A DNA stretch of 64,000 nt. It comes from Acinetobacter baumannii. GTDB taxonomy: Bacteria; Pseudomonadota; Gammaproteobacteria; Pseudomonadales; Moraxellaceae. Below the pieces are notes generated by a model. The model made no database searches. It saw nothing but the letters and a program-made list of their open reading frames with translations, and had not been told where the DNA came from. Shown piece after piece: positions 55,396 to 64,000 of this stretch. Numbering within the stretch: the first letter of the stretch is position 1; the number at the start of each line of letters is the position of its first letter. Position numbers and translations under genes: made by a program. Location of the stretch: contig NZ_JADVOP010000003.1 of assembly GCF_016508585.1 (NCBI RefSeq), positions 62,001 to 126,000 on the forward strand, written 5' to 3'.

Positions 55396-56046
55396 TCATT
55401 TTAAAATTTCAGGTAATGCAGCAAGCTTGGTATTCTTCGCCAGTTCAATTTTCATCTTTTGCAACATTTGATAAGGCTGTTGCTCAACCAGCAGATTGGT
55501 CACGCTTGCTGGAATTGAACCTTCAGGATTGGCATGTCCAGAGGTGATTACTTTCACTTTATTCGGGCCCAATTTTTGGAAAGTCCAATCCCCCGCATAA
55601 TCTTTTAGTCGCACGTAATCTGAGTTCAGCGCTTTACCTTGTTGGACCGCAGCGTTTTTAATATAAATCGTGCCATTGCTGTCTTTAGACATCGTTCCTT
55701 TCACCACCATGTCACGATCTTTTAAAGGAAAAGGAAAGTCTAAAACCATATAAATACTGAACTCACCCTTTTTATCATCCCGAGATAACACTTCAGCTTT
55801 AGCAACATTCGGCACCCACTTAGATGAGTTATTGACATCCAATACTAAAGCAACAGCGCGCTCAATAGGTACATCCAGTGTGGTTTCGGCTTTATAGGAC
55901 AGAACAGGATTATTGATATCTTTATACGTCCAAACCTTAATGTTGTTTTTGTTCAGACTCAATTTAGCATTGTTCGGTAAAGCAGCTTGTGCAGTCAGGC
56001 TAAAAGCACTGACTACACAACTCAGTAACATCACTGTTTTTTTCAT
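55396..56046 (-). CDS. START domain lipid-binding protein, secreted
   Basis: 216 residues. A signal peptide (MKKTVMLLSCVVSAFSLTAQA) is followed by a START-like domain: LDVPIERAVALVLDVNNSSKWVPNVAKAEVLS, FSIYMVLDFPFPLKDRDMVVK and WTFQKLGPNKVKVITSGHANPEG. Bacterial START proteins bind lipids or hydrophobic molecules in the periplasm; no target is known here. It sits 50 bases downstream of dapB, in the same direction. Confidence 0.87.
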   Translation of the reverse strand: MKKTVMLLSCVVSAFSLTAQAALPNNAKLSLNKNNIKVWTYKDINNPVLSYKAETTLDVPIERAVALVLDVNNSSKWVPNVAKAEVLSRDDKKGEFSIYMVLDFPFPLKDRDMVVKGTMSKDSNGTIYIKNAAVQQGKALNSDYVRLKDYAGDWTFQKLGPNKVKVITSGHANPEGSIPASVTNLLVEQQPYQMLQKMKIELAKNTKLAALPEILK

Positions 56047-56096
56047 TTTTTATGTTCAAAATTTAACTCATTGTTATAATTCTAGCGCAACATGTT

Positions 56097-56927
<831 letters not shown>

Positions 56928-57208
56928 CTAAATCTGAATTTGAAAATTTGGCTCTACTATAACAAAACTCAGTTCCAAGACGACGATTCCATTTAAAAAA
57001 ATACCTTGAACTTTTTAATTACTTCAAAATCTGACTGTGTGATGGATCGTAAATTGACTCAACGAAGAAATAGATGAATATTAAAAAAGATATTGATAAA
57101 ACTTTGAAACATTTACAGCGTTGCTCAAGCGATTTTCATCAAAATGCAAGAATCGCACCGCAGACTACTGCCACGAATGAAAATAATATGGATGATAAGG
57201 AGACCAAT

Positions 57209-57400
57209 ATGCATTCGAATAAAATGGCTTTTGTACTTGTGCTCGCAATAATGATGACCAATGTTTGGGCTGAATCTGTACCAGCGTCAACCTCTGCGCT
57301 TGTAGAAGAAAAAGCAGTAACTCAAGGCAACACAACTGCGCCTGCAGAAACACCAACAGAAGTTCGTGTTGAAGACATCGATGCTCCAATTCTTGAGTAG
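57209..57400 (+). CDS. Very small secreted protein A, function unknown
   Basis: 63 residues from the ATG at 57209, where AAGGAG stands 8 bases upstream; a longer frame from 57074 lacks such a site. The signal peptide (about 1-22) is cut after NVWA. The mature part of about 40 residues is rich in Ala, Thr, Pro, Glu and Val without Cys or Trp, so it is probably disordered. A similar small secreted protein gene follows at 57672. Family unknown. Confidence 0.6.
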   Translation: MHSNKMAFVLVLAIMMTNVWAESVPASTSALVEEKAVTQGNTTAPAETPTEVRVEDIDAPILE

Positions 57401-57671
57401 TTCTGGTTTGTTGTTATCATTAGAGGGTATGGGGGGCGTATCCTCTAATGTTAAAACTGCTTGACTCATTTACAAAAGCATCAATATGAAATCATCAAAA
57501 CAAAAATTCCACTCATGGTCGCAGCTAGCCATTCTTATTTTTCAATTTTTATAGAATATTTAGAAACTCAAATCAAAAAACAAAACCATTTTAAATAAAA
57601 TTTAAGCTAAATAGATAAGTATTAAAAATCTCGGAAATCTTACAAAGAATAGCTCAACCCAAGGACATATC

Positions 57672-57878
57672 ATGCAAATTAAAACCATAATTTTCGGACT
57701 GATGATCACAACAGCGGTTTCATTCAGTTGGGCACAAGAGTCTTCAACACCCACTGAAGCTCAGACAATCCCTTCATCCACTCCAGCAGTAATTCTTCCA
57801 CAAGATGACAATTCAATCGATGCTGCCCCAGATGATCATGAATTTGATCTTTCACAATCGAACCAAACCACAAAATAA
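57672..57878 (+). CDS. Very small secreted protein B, function unknown
   Basis: 68 residues. AAGGA lies 8 bases before the ATG. The signal peptide (MQIKTIIFGLMITTAVSFSWA) precedes a Ser/Thr/Pro-rich mature tail with acidic residues (IDAAPDDHEFDLSQSN). It ends at a strong terminator shared with dnaJ. Composition matches protein A upstream, but the sequences are not obviously homologous beyond the signal. Confidence 0.6.
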   Translation: MQIKTIIFGLMITTAVSFSWAQESSTPTEAQTIPSSTPAVILPQDDNSIDAAPDDHEFDLSQSNQTTK

Positions 57879-57914
57879 AAAATGGAGCAACAGCTCAATG
57901 TTGCTCCATTTTTT
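57877..57914. terminator. Bidirectional terminator between protein B and dnaJ
   Basis: AAAAAATGGAGCAAC (57877-57891), 8-base loop, GTTGCTCCATTTTTT (57900-57914). Perfect 15-bp stem, symmetric. Confidence 0.88.
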
Positions 57915-57938
57915 AATGCTTTTATGACTGAATTAAAC

Positions 57939-59051
57939 TTAATCAAATAATCGGTCAAAGAAAGATTTTTTCTTCGGCGAAGATTTATTGTCATCGCTTT
58001 CCATTGTTGCTTGAAGTTCTTTCAACAACTCACGTTGGCGACTGGTCAAATTCACAGGTGTTTCTACTACAATACGGCAGAGTAAATCACCTTGCATGCT
58101 ACTGCGCACAGGTTTTACCCCTTTACCGCGTAAACGGAACATTTTGCCAGTTTGCGTACCTTCTGGCACTTTCAAACTAACACGACCATCTAAAGTTGGA
58201 ATCTCAAGTTCCTTACCCAAGGCAGCATCAGCAATGCTCACAGGAACATCCATATACAAGTCTGCCCCGTCACGTTGGAAGATGTCATGTTCACGCACAA
58301 CCACTTCAACGTATAAGTCGCCAGACTGGCCATCACGGATTGCTTCGCCTTTACCTGTCAGGCGTACACGATCACCGTTATCTACACCTGCAGGGATGGT
58401 AACTTCAAGCGTTTGTTGACGATCTGAAACTCCAGAACCATGACACTTGTTACAAGGGTTTTTAATGATTTTTCCTTGCCCACGACAAGTGCTGCAAGTC
58501 TGTTGGACTGAGAAAAACCCCTGTTGCATACGTACCTGACCTGCACCATGACAAGTCTTACACGTTTCCACATCATTCGGATTTTTTGAACCTTTGCCGT
58601 CACAGGCATCGCACGGTGCTGGTGCCGTGAAAGTAATGGTTTTTTTCACGCCTTTCACTGCTTCTTCAAGCGTTAATTCCATGACATAACGCAGGTCTGA
58701 GCCACGACGTGCACGTTGTTGACCACGACCGCCACCGCCAAAAGCACCACCGAAAATATCACCAAACTGGCTGAAAATATCTTCGGCACTGAATCCACCG
58801 CCGAAGCCGCCGCCGCCCATACCACCTTCAAAGGCATTGTGACCCATACGGTCATACATGCTACGTTTTTCACTGTCCGAAAGCACTTCATAGGCTTCCG
58901 CACACTCTTTAAACTTTTCTTCAGCTTCGGAATTGTCAGGGTTGCGATCTGGATGATACTTCATCGCCAACTTACGGTAGGCTTTTTTAATTTCATCATC
59001 ACTAGCGGTTTTAGCAATACCTAAAACCTCATAATAATCACGTTTAGCCAT
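57939..59051 (-). CDS. dnaJ: Molecular chaperone DnaJ
   Basis: 370 residues. J domain (1-70) with the HPD motif in YHPDRNPDN, a Gly/Phe-rich linker (about 75-115), then a zinc domain with four CxxCxGxG-type repeats ([36 protein letters not shown]) at about 145-210, and the substrate-binding C-terminal domains. Cochaperone of DnaK; dnaK is not in the window. Type I DnaJ, complete. Confidence 0.97.
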   Translation of the reverse strand: MAKRDYYEVLGIAKTASDDEIKKAYRKLAMKYHPDRNPDNSEAEEKFKECAEAYEVLSDSEKRSMYDRMGHNAFEGGMGGGGFGGGFSAEDIFSQFGDIFGGAFGGGGRGQQRARRGSDLRYVMELTLEEAVKGVKKTITFTAPAPCDACDGKGSKNPNDVETCKTCHGAGQVRMQQGFFSVQQTCSTCRGQGKIIKNPCNKCHGSGVSDRQQTLEVTIPAGVDNGDRVRLTGKGEAIRDGQSGDLYVEVVVREHDIFQRDGADLYMDVPVSIADAALGKELEIPTLDGRVSLKVPEGTQTGKMFRLRGKGVKPVRSSMQGDLLCRIVVETPVNLTSRQRELLKELQATMESDDNKSSPKKKSFFDRLFD

Positions 59052-59144
59052 GATTGGCGATGCTCCACAAAAATTTGATAATACTTCTATGCAGAGTAAA
59101 TTGGGGGCGATGTTATTTTTTACAAGTTTGAAATCTAGTTTTTT

Positions 59145-59546
59145 TTAAAAAACTGCTTTTTTCTGTAAATATTTTGTAAAACCCTTAAACCAAATATTGA
59201 GTAAATATAGCCATGCTATCGCACTAAACACCACACCTGCCACCGTGCATGCCTTCACCCAGATAAAGCTATCCCAATAGAAAAACATTAAAGGAATAAA
59301 CCACAATGCAGCAAAAGCCGCTAGAATCAAAAAAATGACAGCATTGCGCATAATCCACAATGCTTGTGCATGTATCCATACCTCTGCATCATTTGCTACT
59401 GCTACCTTGCGCGCTAACCAATATGCGAGCACTGCTGTAATCACCGTAAATAATGCAAGAAACATAAACAAATAAGAGCTCGTAATGAACTTACGATGCT
59501 GTTCTGGATTTGTTTGCCCCATGGGTGTTTTTGACCTCAAATTCAT
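59145..59546 (-). CDS. Membrane protein of unknown function
   Basis: 133 residues (125 if translation begins at the in-frame ATG at 59522, MGQTNPEQHRKF). Three hydrophobic helices: about 25-45, 66-90 and 97-115, rich in Trp and Phe. The C-terminus is short and basic (KYLQKKAVF). No motif recognised. It lies about 90 bases upstream of the dnaJ start on the same strand. Confidence 0.7.
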   Translation of the reverse strand: MNLRSKTPMGQTNPEQHRKFITSSYLFMFLALFTVITAVLAYWLARKVAVANDAEVWIHAQALWIMRNAVIFLILAAFAALWFIPLMFFYWDSFIWVKACTVAGVVFSAIAWLYLLNIWFKGFTKYLQKKAVF

Positions 59547-59658
59547 CGCATACTGATTGACTTATTATGCAATGAAATTTCCTATGTTATTTTCTGTTAA
59601 AGATTAAGTGCTACTATATTGAAGTTTTCAATTTTTCGCACCTAATATTCACAACAAA

Positions 59659-62600
59659 TTATGTATTTTCTGTAGTTTTTTTAATCTTAAACCAAGTCGC
59701 ATATAGCGCAGGTAAGAAAAATAAGGTCAAAAGTGTAGCGATAATTAATCCACCCATAATCGCAACAGCCATCGGACCAAAGAAAATACTACGCGACAAC
59801 GGTATCATCGCCAAAACAGCGGCCAAGGCGGTAAGAATAATTGGACGGAAACGGCGTACCGTTGCGTCCAGAATTGCATCCCATTGATTATGTCCAGCCC
59901 GAATATCCTGCTCAATCTGATCGATCAGAATTAAAGAGTTCCGCATAATCATGCCTGACAGTGCAATCGTACCGAGCATTGCCACAAAGCCGAACGGTTT
60001 ATTAAATAACAGCAGGAATAAAACCACACCAATCAAACCCAACGGCGCGGTCAAAAACACAATGAAAGAACGTGAAATACTTTTCAACTGAATCATCAAA
60101 AGCGTAAATACCACTGCCAGAAATAGGGGCATACCTGCATTCACAGACGTCTGTCCTTTGGCAGATTCCTCCACTGTTCCACCCACTTCAACCAAATAGC
60201 CACTTGGTAAAGTTGCTCGAAGTTGATCCATTTTTTCCGCCATTTCATTCACAACGGTAGCCGGCTGTAATTTCGTTCGAATATCTGCACGTACGGTAAT
60301 GGTGGGTAAACGATTGCGATGCCAAATCAAACCATCTTCAAACTTATACTGTAGTGTGGCGATCTGTGCCAAAGGTACAGTGGTGCCTTTGCTGGTCGGT
60401 ACAGCCAAACTTGACAATGCTTCCACATTAATCCGTTCAGCCTGATCTCCACGGATACGTACATCAATCAATTCACGTTTTTCACGATACTGATTGATGA
60501 TCGCGCCTGAAATCGAACTGTTTAAGAAATTCGCCAAATCTTCAGAACTTACGCCCATTTGACGCGCACGATCTTGGTCGATCACTAAAGAAATGATTTT
60601 ACTTTGCTCTCCCCAATCCAAATGCACATTGCCTGTATTCGGATTCTCACTCAGCAGTTGAGCAACTTTCTGTGCTTCCTGACGTACAACAGCAACGTCT
60701 TCACCAGATACACGATACTGCAAGGGGTAACCGACTGGAGGACCATTTTCCAACAGAGACACCCTTGTCCGCACCTGTGGCAATAATTGGCGAATTTGAG
60801 TGTCTAAGGATTTACGAATTTCATCCCGATCATCCAATGATGATGCCAGCACCACAAACTGTGCAAAACTGGCCTGTGGCATTTGTTGATCAAGTGGCAA
60901 GTAAAAACGGGGAGAGCCTGTACCAACATAAGCGACATAATTATCGATGCCTTTCTGTTTGGATAAAAAAGCTTCGACTTTTTTCACAGCATTTTCGGTT
61001 GCTGTCAGTGAAGCCCCTTCTTCTAATTTTAAATCAACCAGAATTTCTGCGCGATTTGAAGGTGGAAAGAACTGCTGTGGAACAAACTTAAACATTATCA
61101 CCGACAGTACAAATACACCGACGGTAATGGAAATGACGGTTTTACGATAAGTCACACACCAGTTCACCAACTTTCTAAAGCCTTGATAAAATTTCGATTG
61201 ATAGGGATCAAAATGCTCACCCACATGATGAATCACAGGTTGCGGTTCTGGCTGTTTACGCAATCTTGCATAAAGACGCTGATACCACGGTGCTTTTTGG
61301 GCTTCTTTACTAAAATCAGGCAGTAATTTATCGCCTAAATAAGGTACAAAAATGACCGCGGCAAACCATGAAACAACTAAAGCAATGGTCACCACCTGGA
61401 AAATCGAGCGTGTATATTCACCTGTACTTGATGCAGCTGTCGCAATCGGTAAGAAGCCTGCTGCCGTAATCAATGTCCCTGTCAGCATTGGAAATGCCGT
61501 ACTGGTCCATGCAAAGCCTGCGGCTTTCATCCGACTATAACCTTGCTCCATTTTGATCGCCATCATTTCGACGGCGATAATGGCATCATCAACCAATAGT
61601 CCGAGGGCTAAAATCAGTGCCCCTAAAGAAATTTTATGCAGACCAACATCAAACAAGTTCATCCCTGCAAAGGTCATGGCGAGCACCAATGGGATCGAAA
61701 AGGCGACCACCAATCCGGTTCGGAAACCCAAAGAGAAGAAACTCACCAATAAGACAATGATCACGGCCTCAGCAAGAACTTTCACGAATTCATGAATACT
61801 ACGCTGTACTGCAACAGGCTGATCTGAAACTTTTTTCAGTTCCATGCCTAAAGGTAAAGTTTTCTGTAGCGTCTGGAATTCGGTTTCCAGATTTTTACCC
61901 AAGGCAATGATGTCACCACCTTTACGCATGGACACAGCAAGACCAATACCATTTTCGCCCATAAAACGCATACGGGGCTGTGCCGGCTCGCTAAACCCCC
62001 GATAAACCTCAGCTACATCGCCCAGTTGAATGGTTTTATTTCCCACCAACAATGGCATCTTTTTCAGGTCGTCAACACTCTTTAAAGCCCCACTGACACG
62101 AATCTGAATACGGTCGGTGCCGGTTTCGAAAAATCCTGCACTGGTAACACTATTTTGTTTTGCCAAAGCTTCTTGGATTGCCGTAACCGGGACACCCATC
62201 TGCACCGCTTTGGTATTTGAAAGTTCAATCCAGATCTTTTGATCTTGTAAGCCAACCAAATTGACTTTGCTGACATCTTTGACTCGCTGTAAGCGAAGCT
62301 GTAATCGATCGGCATACTCTTTAAGCGTGGCATAGTCGAAGTCTTTGCCTGTCAAAACATAAATATTTCCAAATGTGTCGCCAAACTCATCATTAAAGAA
62401 TGGACCTTGAACACCAGCAGGTAACTGGGTTTTGATGTCACCGACTTTTTTACGTACTTGGTACCAAACATCCGGAATTTGACTGGACTTCAAAGAGTCC
62501 TTTGCCATAAACATGACCATAGACTCACCGGGACGAGAGTATGCCATGATCTTGTCATACAGCCCTGTGCTCATGAGCTCCTTTTCAACCTTGTCGGTGA

Positions 62601-62811
62601 TTTGCAAAGACACTTCCTGTGCCGTTGCACCCGGCCAATAAGTTTGTACCACCATAACTTTAAAGGTAAAAGGTGGATCTTCACTTTGAGACAGTTTGGA
62701 ATAAGAAAATAACCCGACAATTCCCAGCAAAATCATAAAATAAAGTACTAAGCCTTTATTTTTAAGTGCCCATTCGGACAAATTAAAGGAGTTAAATAGA
62801 CTCATGATCAT
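59659..62811 (-). CDS. RND efflux transporter, inner-membrane permease
   Basis: 1050 residues, the normal size of HAE1-type RND pumps. Twelve membrane helices and two large periplasmic loops; helix 4 carries the proton-relay acidic pair in GLLVDDAIIAVEMM, and helix 10-11 has the IALSGMIMRNSLILIDQIEQD stretch. The opening NKGLVLYFMILLGIVGLFSYSKL and QSEDPPFTFKVMVVQTYWPGAT resemble the TriC/VmeF-like branch rather than AcrB. The ATG overlaps the adaptor stop (ATGA). Substrate unknown; triclosan- or detergent-type substrates are known for the branch. Confidence 0.94.
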   Translation of the reverse strand: MIMSLFNSFNLSEWALKNKGLVLYFMILLGIVGLFSYSKLSQSEDPPFTFKVMVVQTYWPGATAQEVSLQITDKVEKELMSTGLYDKIMAYSRPGESMVMFMAKDSLKSSQIPDVWYQVRKKVGDIKTQLPAGVQGPFFNDEFGDTFGNIYVLTGKDFDYATLKEYADRLQLRLQRVKDVSKVNLVGLQDQKIWIELSNTKAVQMGVPVTAIQEALAKQNSVTSAGFFETGTDRIQIRVSGALKSVDDLKKMPLLVGNKTIQLGDVAEVYRGFSEPAQPRMRFMGENGIGLAVSMRKGGDIIALGKNLETEFQTLQKTLPLGMELKKVSDQPVAVQRSIHEFVKVLAEAVIIVLLVSFFSLGFRTGLVVAFSIPLVLAMTFAGMNLFDVGLHKISLGALILALGLLVDDAIIAVEMMAIKMEQGYSRMKAAGFAWTSTAFPMLTGTLITAAGFLPIATAASSTGEYTRSIFQVVTIALVVSWFAAVIFVPYLGDKLLPDFSKEAQKAPWYQRLYARLRKQPEPQPVIHHVGEHFDPYQSKFYQGFRKLVNWCVTYRKTVISITVGVFVLSVIMFKFVPQQFFPPSNRAEILVDLKLEEGASLTATENAVKKVEAFLSKQKGIDNYVAYVGTGSPRFYLPLDQQMPQASFAQFVVLASSLDDRDEIRKSLDTQIRQLLPQVRTRVSLLENGPPVGYPLQYRVSGEDVAVVRQEAQKVAQLLSENPNTGNVHLDWGEQSKIISLVIDQDRARQMGVSSEDLANFLNSSISGAIINQYREKRELIDVRIRGDQAERINVEALSSLAVPTSKGTTVPLAQIATLQYKFEDGLIWHRNRLPTITVRADIRTKLQPATVVNEMAEKMDQLRATLPSGYLVEVGGTVEESAKGQTSVNAGMPLFLAVVFTLLMIQLKSISRSFIVFLTAPLGLIGVVLFLLLFNKPFGFVAMLGTIALSGMIMRNSLILIDQIEQDIRAGHNQWDAILDATVRRFRPIILTALAAVLAMIPLSRSIFFGPMAVAIMGGLIIATLLTLFFLPALYATWFKIKKTTENT

Positions 62812-63914
62812 GCCCCTTTTTGGATAGTTACGGCACGATTTTCACGATCTATCGGTTTAATTTTTTGCTTGTCACGGAGTAAGTGAACACCGCCAACCAC
62901 GACCCATTGTCCAGCATTCAAACCACTTAATACCGTGACATTGTCACGCCCATAACGACCTAAGGTTACTGAAACCCTACGAATGGTCTGATCAGGATTG
63001 ACCACCCAGATATAAGCCTGATTGTTATTGGCTGAAACACTGGTGAGCGGAACACTCAAGCTGTTTTGAATATTTTGATTGAAAAACACCCGTGCACTTT
63101 GACCCAATTGAATGGCTGATTGCCCTTCTTTTAAAGCCACTTTGACGGTAAAAGTACGTGACTGATCAGCGGCAGGCGAAATCTCACGGACATAAGCTGC
63201 AAATTTATCCTGAGGTTTTGACCACAAGGTAATCCATGCACTTTGACCCACTTTAATTTCAGAAATTGCCTGTTCAGGAACGCCGATAACGACTTCACGA
63301 TCACCATCAATTGCCAGTTGATAAGCTGCTTGACCAGCCGAAACCACTTGCCCAATTTCAATATTACGTTGCGTAATCACTCCATTTTTATTGGCAATCA
63401 GCTGGTTATAACCCGTTTGGTTGGCACTCACATCATAGTTTGATTGTGCTTGTTTAAGACTTGCCTGCGCTGCGTCATACTGATTTTTGATAGCATCGTA
63501 TTGTGAACGGCTGACTGCATTGATCGGTAACAACTGTTGGAAGCGTTTAAATTCATCCGCTGCAACTTTGGCAGCAGATTGAGCACTTTCAAGTTGTGCT
63601 CTTGCTGAGTTCAACTGTAATTCAGCATCTTTGACATCAAGCTTTGCCAAAACCTGTCCGACCTTGACCCGATCACCAACATCGACATAGCGTGCAGTGA
63701 TCTGCCCGCCAACTCGAAACGCCAATGCAGTTTGTTGACGCGCCTGCACATCGCCTGCATAGCTTTTCTGATCTTCTTGGGAAGTCAATGGTTGGGCAAC
63801 CATTACCAAGGGAACCTGTTCCACTTCGGGGACTGGTTTACTACACCCCACCATGATGATACTCCACAATCCCAATAGGCTTATGATCATTAAATTTAGT
63901 CTACGCATAGGCAA
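62808..63914 (-). CDS. RND efflux periplasmic adaptor (membrane fusion) lipoprotein
   Basis: 368 residues. A lipoprotein signal ends IIMVGC with C24 as anchor. Then the adaptor order: beta-barrel/lipoyl parts (TALAFRVGGQITARYVDVGDRVKVGQVLAKLD), a coiled-coil hairpin (about 90-165, SARAQLESAQSAAKVAADEF...QYDAIKNQYDAAQASLKQAQ), lipoyl return (LIANKNGVITQRNIEIGQVV) and a C-terminal membrane-proximal domain. It links the pump to an outer-membrane channel, which is not encoded here. First gene of the two-gene operon. Confidence 0.94.
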   Translation of the reverse strand: MPMRRLNLMIISLLGLWSIIMVGCSKPVPEVEQVPLVMVAQPLTSQEDQKSYAGDVQARQQTALAFRVGGQITARYVDVGDRVKVGQVLAKLDVKDAELQLNSARAQLESAQSAAKVAADEFKRFQQLLPINAVSRSQYDAIKNQYDAAQASLKQAQSNYDVSANQTGYNQLIANKNGVITQRNIEIGQVVSAGQAAYQLAIDGDREVVIGVPEQAISEIKVGQSAWITLWSKPQDKFAAYVREISPAADQSRTFTVKVALKEGQSAIQLGQSARVFFNQNIQNSLSVPLTSVSANNNQAYIWVVNPDQTIRRVSVTLGRYGRDNVTVLSGLNAGQWVVVGGVHLLRDKQKIKPIDRENRAVTIQKGA

Positions 63915-64000
63915 GGCTCTTATTCAAATGCTTTCTTTTTTGGAAAATACAATGAGAATTCAAGATTTATTGATCATTCATCTGTATACAGCAAACAAAA
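63915..64000. other. Promoter region of the RND operon (window edge)
   Basis: 86 bases upstream of the adaptor gene, cut by the window end. AT-rich; no operator or clear promoter can be called. Confidence 0.3.

Noticed and set aside
57074..57208. N-terminal extension of the small secreted protein A
   Set aside because: The extension would bury the signal peptide, and the strong ribosome site lies at the internal ATG.

Overview
The window looks like core chromosome of a gammaproteobacterium of the family Moraxellaceae, most likely an Acinetobacter. This is inferred from AT-rich codon use, the gene families and the gene neighbourhoods (ribB/ribH-nusB-thiL-pgpA, glmU-glmS, dapA-bamC-purC, dapB beside dnaJ, phoB-phoR). 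No species call is possible by eye. I saw no rRNA, tRNA, CRISPR array, intact insertion sequence, prophage or plasmid backbone.

Layout. 1-6.7 kb: the 3' part of a YbdL-like methionine aminotransferase, a MATE exporter, a large secreted protein of unknown function, and an SDR oxidoreductase divergent from a TetR regulator across a 40-bp palindrome. 6.8-9.1 kb: PhoB-PhoR behind Pho-box-like repeats. 9.1-10.1 kb: an exonuclease-like gene broken by one in-frame TGA, plus a degraded stretch. 10.1-17.9 kb: psd with a rhodanese sulfurtransferase, pncB, dtd, an SCP2 protein, a small membrane protein, and serB divergent from its Smp/YtjB-like partner. 18.4-25.2 kb: riboflavin, thiamine, phospholipid and cell-wall precursor genes (ribB, ribH, nusB, thiL, pgpA, glmU, glmS). 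25.5-27 kb: a zinc-type CDF exporter with an upstream ArsR/SmtB operator and the likely repressor gene tail to tail with it. 27-31.5 kb: small conserved genes, a BASS transporter, pncA and an MhpT-like MFS importer. 32.2-34.5 kb: dapA-bamC-purC. 34.5-44.5 kb: a copper chaperone with a CueR-type promoter, a TonB-dependent receptor, a composite GDPD protein, rarA, and a Fur-boxed siderophore-esterase-like gene interrupted by one in-frame TGA. 44.7-55.3 kb: a dienelactone hydrolase, a HIT protein, mutY, an M23 lipoprotein, tag, an alcohol dehydrogenase, a MocR regulator, and a LysR regulator divergent from dkgB with an MFS exporter behind it. 55.4-64 kb: a START protein, dapB, two small secreted proteins, dnaJ, and a two-gene RND efflux operon.

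Functionally the window is dominated by housekeeping metabolism, metal and phosphate sensing, and export. I found no multi-gene cassette that convincingly looks like an undescribed system. The best leads are regulatory and degenerative. One is a nearly perfect 40-bp palindrome that appears to carry two overlapping, symmetric divergent promoters (5914-5953). Another is two genes each interrupted by a single in-frame TGA. The rest are a very short BamC, a large orphan secreted protein, a composite GDPD protein, and two tiny secreted proteins between dapB and dnaJ.
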